A stretch of DNA of 64,000 bases from Imhoffiella purpurea (GTDB lineage: Bacteria; Pseudomonadota; Gammaproteobacteria; Chromatiales; Chromatiaceae): contig NZ_AONC01000006.1 of assembly GCF_000585215.1 (NCBI RefSeq), positions 24,344-88,343 of the forward strand, given 5' to 3'. Under the pieces are notes generated by a model. The model was not told the origin of the DNA. It ran no database searches and saw only the letters and a list, made by a program, of their open reading frames with translations. Position numbers and translations under genes: made by a program. Shown here piece by piece: positions 37,693 to 45,607 of the stretch; position 1 is the stretch's first letter; every line of letters starts with the position of its first letter.

Positions 37693-37890
37693 TCAGTGTC
37701 CAGATTTGCGTTGATAGAGGGGTTGTCGATCAGCCCGCCCGCTCGGCGGGCTTGGGTCAGCAGACATCGAAACGCCTGCGTTGCAGCCCTTGCTCGGTCT
37801 CTCGAGTCTGAGGTCGGCGTAGATGCGATCCAGGCTGGATGCGTGTTGGTCGCGAATCGCGCGAACCTCGTCCAGGATGCGGCTACTCAT
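37693..37890 (-). CDS. Small protein with degraded C-terminus (possible gene relic)
   Basis: About 65 residues: MSSRILDEVRAIRDQHASSL, then DRIYADLRLERPSKG, then a Ser/Pro-rich tail of no apparent pattern. The first half resembles small proteins I know from many genomes (E-V-R-A-I-R...A-I-x-x-D-L), which accompany toxin-like or mobile genes and usually keep a Phe-Gly-Tyr-Asp segment that is missing here. It may be a shortened relic brought in with the AbiE pair. ATG codons at 37896 and 37890 are both possible. It ends just before the ureC start. Confidence 0.35.
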   Translation of the reverse strand: MSSRILDEVRAIRDQHASSLDRIYADLRLERPSKGCNAGVSMSADPSPPSGRADRQPLYQRKSGH

Positions 37891-37934
37891 GTTCATCTCC
37901 GATCAGTGATGAATGGACCCGTACCGGATCCGCG

Positions 37935-38843
37935 TCACTTCCAACCTGCTCCGCTCCTCCATGAGGACGACCATCCTTCTCCCGAAACTGCGGCACTCAA
38001 AGGTGCGCCGAAGAACTGCCGGAGCAGCGACAGCACGACATCCAGCTCGATCGGCTCCAGTGCGTTCTTTCCGAGGAAGGCGCGCCATTGGATCTGTTTC
38101 TGGCCGTCCGACGCGAATTCCTCCGACAAACCGAAGGGCATGCCGGCAGGGATCGGCGTGGCCCGTCGGTCGAATGTCGCTCGGATCGCCTGGGTCAAGA
38201 TGGCACCCTCGAACTCCGAATGGGTCGCCAGTACCCAGAGATCGAAATAGTCCTTCATGCGACTGTTGGCGATGCCGAGGGACGTCAGCGCCTCCAGCTT
38301 CTCGGCGATGACCGTGTAGCGCGGGTAGGCTCGAAGCCGAGGGGCGGGCAGATCCGGCAGCATGGTCGGATAGTCGACCAGTTCGGGGGGCGGGGTAACC
38401 GCGTCGCCAAAACCCACGTCGATCTGCACCGGGCAGCGGGCGCCGGCGAGCCGCCCAACCAGGGTAATGCGGATGCCTCCGTAGTTGGCCTCCTTGCGGA
38501 TCTCGCTGGCCGAGACCGTTTCGGGCTGAAAGCGGATGCCGTCGTCGGGTTCGCCAGGGAGGGTGCAGAGCTCGGTGAAGAGGGTCTCCAGGGCCGAGAC
38601 CTCGGCGGAACCAAAACCCAGCAGGTCGGCATCGCGCGTCGGGCGATGGGGAATGTCGAACCAGAGATCGAACAGCAGGGCGCCCTTGAGCAGGAAACGC
38701 TCGGCATGTGCCGAGGAACCCAGGCGGTACAGAAGCCGCTCCAGTGCGTACCGAGTCAGGATCAGGTTGAAGTCCTGGCCCTCGGCCTTCGCCTTCTTCA
38801 GCAGACGGGCTCGGATCGATGCGCCGATGTCGGGTCCACTCAT
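37935..38843 (-). CDS. AbiEii-type nucleotidyltransferase toxin
   Basis: A 302-residue toxin of the type IV toxin-antitoxin/abortive-infection AbiE family. The DNA polymerase beta-like nucleotidyltransferase core is visible: FLLKGALLFDLWFDIPHRPT followed by RDADLLGFG, giving the metal-binding D-x-D. A further conserved segment is IAEKLEALTSLGIANSRMKD, then YFDLW. AbiEii-family enzymes transfer nucleotides, and related MenT toxins act on tRNA. Its ATG at 38843 overlaps the antitoxin stop as ATGA, the typical coupled arrangement. It lies inside the urease operon between ureB and ureC, in the same orientation. Confidence 0.92.
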   Translation of the reverse strand: MSGPDIGASIRARLLKKAKAEGQDFNLILTRYALERLLYRLGSSAHAERFLLKGALLFDLWFDIPHRPTRDADLLGFGSAEVSALETLFTELCTLPGEPDDGIRFQPETVSASEIRKEANYGGIRITLVGRLAGARCPVQIDVGFGDAVTPPPELVDYPTMLPDLPAPRLRAYPRYTVIAEKLEALTSLGIANSRMKDYFDLWVLATHSEFEGAILTQAIRATFDRRATPIPAGMPFGLSEEFASDGQKQIQWRAFLGKNALEPIELDVVLSLLRQFFGAPLSAAVSGEGWSSSWRSGAGWK

Positions 38844-39448
38844 GCCAGGCTCTCCAGGTACGGCCGCATGACGTTGGCAACCCGATTCAGCCGGGCATAG
38901 CGCCACAGTTCGTCGATGCTCGCGCGACGGCTGCCCCCTGGCTGACCCAGGGTCTCCTTCAGCGCCTCCAACGCGACATCCAGACCAATCTTGTTGCGGT
39001 ATTTGAAGCAGTCCGCCACGGTTCGAGCCACGTTCGTGATTCGCACGGGCACACCCTCGATCTCGTATTCATCGACCCCCTCGGTCATGCCCGCCTCCGA
39101 GAGGCGCACGATACGCAGCGGGGGATAGTCCGGTCTCGGGGCACGCGACTGGCCCGGGACGCCAAGCCAAACCTCGAAGGGAGCCTGGGTCGTCAGCTCA
39201 TGGAAACGCAGCGCCGACAGGAGACAAACAAGGCTCCGCGGATGCTTGCGAGCGACCTCGGCCAAGGCCGAGTGCTCCGACACCGGCCGATCCGGCAGCG
39301 CATACAGCCCACGTCCGACCCGCTCCAGGCGACCCTGACGGACCAGCCGCGTCAGGGATACCCTCGGCAGACCATGAGCATCCAGATCGATAGGGCGGAT
39401 GAGTCCCCGGTCCTGGGCAAGGGCAAGGATGGAATCCTGGGTGGTCAT
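38840..39448 (-). CDS. AbiEi-type antitoxin, winged-helix repressor
   Basis: A 202-residue antitoxin. The N-terminal winged helix (about 1-55: MTTQDSILALAQDRGLIRPI, VSLTRLVRQGRLERVGRGLY) matches the AbiEi_4/transcriptional-regulator domain. The C-terminal domain contains KHPRSLVCLLSALRFHELT and VRITNVARTVADCFKYRNKI, typical of AbiEi. Known AbiEi proteins neutralise the toxin without stable binding and repress their own promoter through inverted repeats. A perfect 16-bp palindrome lies just upstream. GC content of the promoter is much lower than the surroundings, fitting acquisition. Confidence 0.92.
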   Translation of the reverse strand: MTTQDSILALAQDRGLIRPIDLDAHGLPRVSLTRLVRQGRLERVGRGLYALPDRPVSEHSALAEVARKHPRSLVCLLSALRFHELTTQAPFEVWLGVPGQSRAPRPDYPPLRIVRLSEAGMTEGVDEYEIEGVPVRITNVARTVADCFKYRNKIGLDVALEALKETLGQPGGSRRASIDELWRYARLNRVANVMRPYLESLA

Positions 39449-39471
39449 ACTGGGAGAGTGTTCCGATTCTG

Positions 39472-39487
39472 ATATAGATATCTATAT
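39472..39487. promoter_or_regulatory. Perfect 16-bp palindrome upstream of AbiEi, likely operator
   Basis: ATATAGATATCTATAT is a perfect palindrome centred between 39479 and 39480, 24 bases before the antitoxin start. The block from 39465 to 39500 is strongly A/T-rich in a high-GC region. A wider inverted pair TGTTCC (39459-39464) and GGAACA (39501-39506) flanks it. Autoregulation by AbiEi at inverted repeats is known for the streptococcal system; binding here is inferred. Confidence 0.6.
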
Positions 39488-39543
39488 TTTATGACATTTT
39501 GGAACATCTGCCGGTGACGATCATCTGTACTTGGCTCACATGA

Positions 39544-39849
39544 CTACAAATGACCCATCACCTTGGCGTTGAAGCCGTAGACCTCGCGGTCACCGGCATA
39601 GGTGACGAGCTCGACGTCTCGGCCCTGGCCCGGCTCGAAGCGGACCGCCGTGCCCGCCGGGATGTTGAGCCGGTAGCCGCGCGCCTTCTCGCGGTCGAAG
39701 CGGAGTGCCGGGTTGGTCTCGTAGAAGTGATAGTGCGAGCCGACCTGGATCGGCCGGTCGCCGCTGTTCTCGACGCGCAGCATGATGGTGTCGCGTCCGG
39801 CGTTGATCTCGATCTCGCCGGGTGCGGCCACGACTTCGCCTGGAATCAT
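39544..39849 (-). CDS. ureB: Urease beta subunit
   Basis: A 101-residue structural subunit of the urease (ABC)3 trimer. [20 protein letters not shown] is the classic start, followed by [20 protein letters not shown], then [20 protein letters not shown] and [10 protein letters not shown]. An in-frame ATG four codons upstream (39861) is possible, but MIPGE is the usual N-terminus. It follows ureA by 41 bases. Downstream, where ureC would normally start within a few bases, the AbiE pair has been inserted. Confidence 0.97.
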   Translation of the reverse strand: MIPGEVVAAPGEIEINAGRDTIMLRVENSGDRPIQVGSHYHFYETNPALRFDREKARGYRLNIPAGTAVRFEPGQGRDVELVTYAGDREVYGFNAKVMGHL

Positions 39850-39890
39850 GGTTGTCTCCACTGGAACTGAATTCGGTTGATCCGCATGCG

Positions 39891-40193
39891 TCAGACGATC
39901 GGCTCGTGCACCGTGACCAGCTTGGTGCCGTCGGGGAAGGTCGCCTCGACCTGGACCTCGTGGATCATCTCGGGCACGCCCTCCATCACCTCATCCCGCG
40001 TCAGCAGGGTGCGCCCGTAGTCCATCAGCTCGGCGACGCTCCGGCCGTCGCGCGCGCCCTCCAGGATGGCGGCGCTGATGAAGGCCATGGCCTCCGGATA
40101 GTTGAGCTTGAGGCCCCTGTCCCTGCGCCGCTCGGCCAGCAGGGCGGCGGTGAAGAGCAGCAGCTTGTCTTTCTCGCGTGGGGTGAGTTCCAT
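39891..40193 (-). CDS. ureA: Urease gamma subunit
   Basis: A 100-residue structural subunit. [20 protein letters not shown] is the family start. [35 protein letters not shown] and [20 protein letters not shown] are all conserved, ending HEPIV. Length is exactly typical. It lies 19 bases after ureD and 41 bases before ureB. Confidence 0.98.
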   Translation of the reverse strand: MELTPREKDKLLLFTAALLAERRRDRGLKLNYPEAMAFISAAILEGARDGRSVAELMDYGRTLLTRDEVMEGVPEMIHEVQVEATFPDGTKLVTVHEPIV

Positions 40194-40212
40194 GGTCGAT
40201 CCTCGTGCTGTG

Positions 40213-41133
40213 TCAGGTGGCCCAGATGCGCGGCGCCTGGGCCGGGCGGCCGAGCAGCGGCTGGCGAATGCCTGCCCAGATGGCGGTCAGTCGGTTGCGG
40301 ACCCGGTCGCTGGCGAGCCCCAGTGCGCGCACGATCAGCAGGTCCTCGATGCGGGTGATGCCGATCAGGGTGTCCGGGTCCGGCACCAGGGTCTCTCGGG
40401 CCAGTCTCAGGACGTCGTTGTCGGCGCCGGTTGCGATCAGGGTTGCGGTGACGGGCATGCCGCGCAGACCGCTGGGGCCGTCCAGGTCGTTCGCATCCTC
40501 GATGTTCAGCCGATCCCAGAGCAGCGGACGTCCGTCGCGTTCGATGCGCAATTGTAGGCTGGCACGGCCGGGATCCAGCCGCTCTCCGTTGCTCGGCAGG
40601 CCCAGACACTGGATCTCCCAGCCGATGAAGCGGGCGTCTCCATGCAGCTCGACCCGGGTGCTCAGGTGCGCGTTGCATCCGGGGAAGAGGATGTTCTCCT
40701 GCGGCAGCCATTCGAGGCCGGCGTCCCGGATCCGCAGACGCTGATGCTGCTCGGCGCGGGGTCCCAGACTGCGGTAGAACTTGGCCGCGCCCGGCGTGGT
40801 GATCATGGCCGAGGATCCGGGGTCGAGATCCAGTTCCACCTCGAGCCGGTCGCCGCCGACCAGTCCGCCGGGCGGATGGAGCAGGTAGAGATGGCAGAGG
40901 TCGCCCTCCGGATAGAAGGGACGCTGGACCGTCAATGGACCGCGCGCACTCCGTTTGGCCAGTACGGTGCGTGCGCCGCGACGGGCGAATCCGAGCGAGA
41001 GTCGGGCCTCCCAGCCCATGGGGGCCGCGTCTGCTGCCTCGCTCGGATGGGTATCGATGCTGAGCGGATGGGTCACGGGCGTTGGTCGGTCTGTCGGGTG
41101 ACGGGGATCGCTTGGCTCCGATGGTCTGCACAA
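40213..41133 (-). CDS. ureD: Urease accessory protein UreD/UreH
   Basis: A 306-residue protein that forms the nickel tunnel between UreFG and urease. Family landmarks are [50 protein letters not shown] and [12 protein letters not shown], then [14 protein letters not shown]. The N-terminus is uncertain: the ATG at 41133 gives about 38 Pro/Ser-rich residues before the conserved core. A GTG at 41076 or the ATG at 41019 may be the real start. It begins the ureDAB part of the cluster, downstream of the MFS gene. Confidence 0.95.
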   Translation of the reverse strand: MCRPSEPSDPRHPTDRPTPVTHPLSIDTHPSEAADAAPMGWEARLSLGFARRGARTVLAKRSARGPLTVQRPFYPEGDLCHLYLLHPPGGLVGGDRLEVELDLDPGSSAMITTPGAAKFYRSLGPRAEQHQRLRIRDAGLEWLPQENILFPGCNAHLSTRVELHGDARFIGWEIQCLGLPSNGERLDPGRASLQLRIERDGRPLLWDRLNIEDANDLDGPSGLRGMPVTATLIATGADNDVLRLARETLVPDPDTLIGITRIEDLLIVRALGLASDRVRNRLTAIWAGIRQPLLGRPAQAPRIWAT

Positions 41134-41178
41134 TTCCCGGAACGGTCAAGGGGGATGACGGGACCGGACCTGGGCGGC

Positions 41179-42396
41179 TCATGCCCGGATCGAGCCGGTT
41201 CCCGGCTGCCGCCGAGTCCGGATCAGCCGGATCAGCGCCAGGATCAGGAGTCCGCCCAGCAGCCAGACCAGTGCCGGTCCCACCGTCACCAGTGCCGTGA
41301 GCTCGGTCCGGCTCGGCAGACCGCTGAGGTTGAGCCCGATGCGCAGGAAGGCGGCCGCGGCCAGCGTCGCGAACAGCAGTCCGGTGAAGGTCGCGGTCCG
41401 TCCTGGGCGTCCGGACTCGGCCGCCAGGCCGAAGGCGCTCGGCAGCGCGCTGCCCCAGCCGAGCCCGGCGAGCGCATAGCCGCCGACCGCCGCGCCGAGT
41501 CCGTCGAGCGTCGTCAGGGCCAGGCCGGTCGCGCCGGCCAGACAGCCGGCGATGAAGACCCGGGGGGCGCCCCAGCGTGCGCCGAGCTTGCCGGCGGCGA
41601 AGACCAGCAGGCTGAAGGCGACCCAGAAGACGGGCATCAGCCAGGGCAGGGCGCTCGGGTCGACCTCGCGCAGATAGCGGGGGCCGGCGTTGATGAAGAC
41701 GCCGATCTGGAAGGCGAGCGATGCCAGAAGCAGTGCCGGGATCCAGCCCCAGGCGGGCAGGGGGCGCGGCGGTTCGGTCTCGGGTGCCGGTTCGGCTGGG
41801 GCGCGGCGCTCGGCGACCAGGATGCCGGAGCAGACGGCGAGCAGGGTCAGGCTGGAGAGGGCGAATGGCAGGCGCGGATCCATCTCGGCCAGGAGGGTGC
41901 CCAGATAGGGCGAGACGGCCGCCGCCAGCCCCATCCCGATCAGCGCCAGGCCGGCCAGCCGGGGAACGGCCGGGGTGGCGGCATGACGGGCGAGCAGGGC
42001 GAACAGCGGCGAGCGCAGAGCGGCCGAGGCGATCACCCAGACGGCCGTGACGCCGAGAAAGAGCGCCGGACCCGCATCGGCTCCGGGCAGCAGCGGCAGG
42101 GCCAGGAAGGCCGCACAGGAGATGGCCGTGAAGCCCAGCACCCAGTGCCCGATCCGGGCGTAGAGCCGGAAGGCCCGGTCCGCCAGGAAGCCGACCGCCA
42201 CGTCGAAGCAGGCGAAGAGCGCCTGGTCGGCGAGCAGGATCCAGCCGGTCCAGCTGCGGGCGATGCCGACCGACTCCAGCAGTCCGGGTAGATAGACCGC
42301 ATAAACGGTCCAGGTGAGCAGCAGCAGGAACTGCAGGACACCGAGATAGATCGCGAGTCCGTTCGAGGAACCTGTCCGAGGCTGGGCATCTGGCAT
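41179..42396 (-). CDS. Major facilitator superfamily transporter
   Basis: A 405-residue membrane protein with about 12 hydrophobic helices, starting at residue 14 (LAIYLGVLQFLLLLTWTVYA). The segment DVAVGFLADRAFRLYARIGH, between helices 2 and 3, matches the MFS G-x-L-A-D-R/K pattern. GAGGGAGCCTCCC precedes the ATG. It sits between urtE and ureD on the same strand, about 190 bases after urtE. Substrate is not evident. Position suggests export or uptake linked to urea or nickel metabolism, but nothing in the sequence proves it. Confidence 0.85.
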   Translation of the reverse strand: MPDAQPRTGSSNGLAIYLGVLQFLLLLTWTVYAVYLPGLLESVGIARSWTGWILLADQALFACFDVAVGFLADRAFRLYARIGHWVLGFTAISCAAFLALPLLPGADAGPALFLGVTAVWVIASAALRSPLFALLARHAATPAVPRLAGLALIGMGLAAAVSPYLGTLLAEMDPRLPFALSSLTLLAVCSGILVAERRAPAEPAPETEPPRPLPAWGWIPALLLASLAFQIGVFINAGPRYLREVDPSALPWLMPVFWVAFSLLVFAAGKLGARWGAPRVFIAGCLAGATGLALTTLDGLGAAVGGYALAGLGWGSALPSAFGLAAESGRPGRTATFTGLLFATLAAAAFLRIGLNLSGLPSRTELTALVTVGPALVWLLGGLLILALIRLIRTRRQPGTGSIRA

Positions 42397-42588
42397 GGGA
42401 GGCTCCCTCGTCTGCGGGTGGTGTGTTCCGGGCCGGGTATCCGCCGGGTTGCCATTGCGGTCACGCCGCACATGATCGGTCGGATCGACCCGGATGGGCT
42501 CGCTGCGGAAGATGGGGATGCGGATGGAGGGCCAGAAGGGCCTGGTGCAAGATGCGCGCGGAAACCCCGTTCCCGTGCCCGGCTCGGG

Positions 42589-43344
42589 TCAGACCGTCAG
42601 GTATTCGCGGACCAGTCCTTCGTCGAGTCCTTCCATGGGTCCGTTCGCCACGGCCCGGCCGCGGTCCAGGATGCAGAAGCGGTCGGCGACGCGGCGCGCG
42701 AACGGCAGCTTCTGCTCCACCAGGACGACGGTCAGACCCATCTCGCGATTGAGCCGGCGGATGATGTCCCCGATCTCGTGCACGATGTTGGGCTGGATGC
42801 CCTCTGTCGGCTCGTCGAGGATCAGCAGCTTGGGGTCGATCGCGAGTGCGCGGCCGATGGCGAGCTGCTGCTGCTGTCCGCCCGAGAGGTCGCCGCCGCG
42901 CCGGCCGAGCATCTGCTCGAGGACCGGGAAGAGGGCGAAGATCTCCTCCGGGATCCGGCGCCGGCCGTCCGGCCGTGCCCCGAGACCGATACGCAGATTC
43001 TCCTCGACCGTGAGCAGCGGGAAGATCTGGCGTCCCTGGGGGACGTAGCCGATCCCCAGTTCGGCGCGTCTCTCCGCCGACAGCCGCAGCAGATCCTGCC
43101 CGCGATAGGCGATGCGGCCGGACGCCACCGGCAGCAGCCCCATGATGCACTGGAGCAGGGTCGTCTTGCCCACCCCGTTGCGGCCCATGATGCAGGTACA
43201 TCGGCCCTCGGGAACCTCGAGGTCCAGGTCCCAGAGCGTGTGGCTCTCGCCGTAGAACTGGTTGAGCCCCTGCATGCTCAGGAGCATGGCGTCCTTGGCC
43301 CTGTCATCGGGGGCTGCCCTTTCAGCTATTGGATCGCTTGTCAT
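42589..43344 (-). CDS. urtE: Urea ABC transporter ATP-binding protein UrtE
   Basis: A 251-residue LivF-like ATPase of the urea importer. Walker A is GRNGVGKTTLLQ, the signature is LSGGQQQQLAIGRAL and Walker B is LLILDEPTEGIQPNIV; the -EGIQPNIV- stretch is typical of UrtE. The core begins at LSMQGLNQFYGESHTLWDLD. The ATG at 43344 gives a 22-residue lead; a later ATG at MLLSMQ is an alternative. It is the last gene of urtABCDE and overlaps the end of a small possible gene. Confidence 0.94.
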   Translation of the reverse strand: MTSDPIAERAAPDDRAKDAMLLSMQGLNQFYGESHTLWDLDLEVPEGRCTCIMGRNGVGKTTLLQCIMGLLPVASGRIAYRGQDLLRLSAERRAELGIGYVPQGRQIFPLLTVEENLRIGLGARPDGRRRIPEEIFALFPVLEQMLGRRGGDLSGGQQQQLAIGRALAIDPKLLILDEPTEGIQPNIVHEIGDIIRRLNREMGLTVVLVEQKLPFARRVADRFCILDRGRAVANGPMEGLDEGLVREYLTV

Positions 43345-43510
43345 GAGGAATGACCGCGTTGGATGCCTTGGCACCTGTGCTCTGGTCCCAGGGGGCGGGG
43401 GTCGATAAGGTCTTGAGCAGACGCTCGTTTGGCGCTGGAGGGGCGTCGAGACGCGCTCGGAAGGCAGCGAAGGCATCGGGCTCGGCCCGAAGGAGTCTCT
43501 GATCGATCAT
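43322..43510 (-). CDS. Possible small protein between urtD and urtE
   Basis: A 62-residue frame in the 320-base gap between urtD and urtE: MIDQRLLRAEPDAFAAFRAR, then LDAPPAPNERLLKTL, then STPAPWDQSTGAKASNAV and a basic tail. It overlaps the urtE start by 23 bases, which would couple their translation. The composition looks protein-like, but I do not recognise a family. It may instead be untranslated leader. Confidence 0.35.
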   Translation of the reverse strand: MIDQRLLRAEPDAFAAFRARLDAPPAPNERLLKTLSTPAPWDQSTGAKASNAVIPHDKRSNS

Positions 43511-43664
43511 GCGACTTTCCTCGGGCCTGATACGCTGGTTCAGCGTCTGGCCGTTCGTTCCGGTGTCTTCCGCTGTGGGCATGCTGGGATACCTGGTGCA
43601 GGTGCGGCCTGGGATGCTGTATTGACATTGTTTGATTCTCGCTTCCGGATAGGCAAGGGGGGCG

Positions 43665-44519
43665 TCAGGCCATGGGGCCATGCACGTCCTCGCCGCCCAG
43701 ATACACCTCGATCACACGAGGGTCGTTCTGGACCTCGTCCATGGTGCCTTCGGCGAGTACGCGGCCCTGATGTAGCACCGTGACCTTGTTGGCGATGGAG
43801 CGCACGAAGTCCATGTCGTGCTCCACGACCACCACCGAGTGTTTGCCGGCGAGCGAGGTCAGGAGCTCGGCGGTGCGGTCCATCTCCTGGTGGGTCATGC
43901 CGGCGACCGGCTCGTCGACCAGCAGCAGGTGCGGGGCCTGCATCAGCAGCATGCCGATCTCCAGCCACTGCTTCTGGCCGTGCGAGAGCGCGCCGGCGCG
44001 CCGGGTTCGATGCTCCTGCAGACCGATGGTCTCCAGCACCTCCTCGATGCGGGTCCGCTGCTCGGGGGTGATGCGCGCCCTCAGGGTCGGCCAGACGCGC
44101 TTGTCGGCGGCCATGGCCAGCTCCAGGTTCTCGAACACCGTGAGCGGCTCGAAGACGCTGGGTTTCTGGAACTTGCGTCCGATGCCGACGCTGGCGATCT
44201 CGGGTTCGGACAGACGCAGCAGGTCGATGGTCTGGCCGAACCAGGCGGTGCCCGTGTCGGGCCGCGTCTTGCCGGTGATGATGTCCATCATGGTCGTCTT
44301 GCCGGCGCCGTTCGGCCCGATGATGCAGCGCAGCTCGCCCGCGTCGATGTAGAGATTGAGCCCGTCGATGGCGCGGAAGCCGTCGAAGCTGACCGAGATG
44401 TCCTCCAGATAGAGGAGCGTGCCGTGGCTGGTGTTCAGCTCCAGGCTGAGGTCGGGGCGCGTCAGGTCCCAGGCCCGATTGCGGAGGAGACCTTGGCGCA
44501 GTCTGTCGAGCGTCTTCAT
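43665..44519 (-). CDS. urtD: Urea ABC transporter ATP-binding protein UrtD
   Basis: A 284-residue LivG-like ATPase. Walker A is IIGPNGAGKTTMMDIITGKT, followed by IGRKFQKPSVFEPLTVFENL, a UrtD hallmark. The signature is LSHGQKQWLEIGMLL and Walker B is LLLVDEPVAGMTHQEM; the VVVVEHDMDFVRSIA segment is also typical. The ATG overlaps the urtC stop as ATGA. About 320 bases separate it from urtE. Confidence 0.96.
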   Translation of the reverse strand: MKTLDRLRQGLLRNRAWDLTRPDLSLELNTSHGTLLYLEDISVSFDGFRAIDGLNLYIDAGELRCIIGPNGAGKTTMMDIITGKTRPDTGTAWFGQTIDLLRLSEPEIASVGIGRKFQKPSVFEPLTVFENLELAMAADKRVWPTLRARITPEQRTRIEEVLETIGLQEHRTRRAGALSHGQKQWLEIGMLLMQAPHLLLVDEPVAGMTHQEMDRTAELLTSLAGKHSVVVVEHDMDFVRSIANKVTVLHQGRVLAEGTMDEVQNDPRVIEVYLGGEDVHGPMA

Positions 44520-45601
44520 GCCTGGACCTCCTTGCGGCGCATCAGGCCGGCGATGCCCTGCGGCAGGAAGAGGGTCACCAGCACGAAGAGCCCGCCCAGG
44601 GCGAACAGCCAGGCGTCCGGCATGACCCCGGTGAGATAGGTCTTGCCGTAGTTGACCAGCAATGCGCCCAGCACCGCGCCGTAGAGCGTGGCGCGCCCGC
44701 CGATGGCGACCCAGACCACGATCTCGATCGAGTTGAGCGGCGAGAATTCGCCCGGGTTGATGATGCCGACCTGAGGCACGTAGAGCGCCCCGGCGATCCC
44801 GGCGAGCACGGCCGAGAAGGTGAAGATCCAGAGCTTCACCTGCTCGACCCGGTAGCCGATGAAGCGGGTGCGGCTCTCGGCGTCGCGGATGGCGACGGCG
44901 ACCCGTCCCAGTTTGGAGTTGACCAGATAGCGGCAGGCCAGATAGCCGCCGGCGAGTGCCAGCGCGCTGGCGATGAAGAGCCCGATCCGGGTCGCGTCCG
45001 ATTGCAGATCGAATCCCAGCAGATCCTTGAAGTCGGTCAGGCCGTTGTTGCCGCCGAATCCCATCTCGTTGCGGAAGAAGGCCAGCATCAGGGCGTAGGT
45101 CAGGGCCTGGGTGATGATGGACAGATAGACCCCGGTGACGCGCGAGCGGAAGGTGAGCCAGCCGAAGACGAAGGCCAGGGTCCCGGGCACCAGGATCACC
45201 ATGAGGGCGGCGAACCAGAACATGTCGAAGCCGTGCCAGAACCAGGGCAGCTCGTGCCAGTTGAGGAAGACCATGAAGTCCGGCAGATCCGGGTTGCCGT
45301 AGACGCCGCGGTCGCCGATCTGGAGCATCAGATACATGCCCATGGCATAGCCGCCGAGGGCGAAGAAGGCGCCGTGTCCCAGGCTGAGGATGCCGAGATA
45401 GCCCCACACCAGGTCCACCGCGACGGCCAGCAGGGCATAGGTCAGATACTTGCCGAGCAGGGTCACCGTGTAGGTGGAGACATGCAGCGGGCTGTCCGCG
45501 GGGACCGCCAGGTTGAGGATGGGGACCAGGAGGGTCGTGACCGCCAGCAGGGCCAGGAAGATCCGGCCGCCGCGATCCAGATGCAGTGCCTCGAGTCGCA
45601 T
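44516..45601 (-). CDS. urtC: Urea ABC transporter permease UrtC
   Basis: A 361-residue LivM-like permease with about ten membrane helices. VDLVWGYLGILSLGHGAFFA, GYAMGMYLML and FGWLTFRSRVTGVYLSIITQ are typical of the family. NEMGFGGNNGLTDFKDLLGF is characteristic of UrtC, as is RFIGYRVEQVKLWIFTFSAV. It follows urtB by 6 bases and overlaps urtD by four. Confidence 0.96.
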   Translation of the reverse strand: MRLEALHLDRGGRIFLALLAVTTLLVPILNLAVPADSPLHVSTYTVTLLGKYLTYALLAVAVDLVWGYLGILSLGHGAFFALGGYAMGMYLMLQIGDRGVYGNPDLPDFMVFLNWHELPWFWHGFDMFWFAALMVILVPGTLAFVFGWLTFRSRVTGVYLSIITQALTYALMLAFFRNEMGFGGNNGLTDFKDLLGFDLQSDATRIGLFIASALALAGGYLACRYLVNSKLGRVAVAIRDAESRTRFIGYRVEQVKLWIFTFSAVLAGIAGALYVPQVGIINPGEFSPLNSIEIVVWVAIGGRATLYGAVLGALLVNYGKTYLTGVMPDAWLFALGGLFVLVTLFLPQGIAGLMRRKEVQA

Positions 45602-45607
45602 GGTCGG

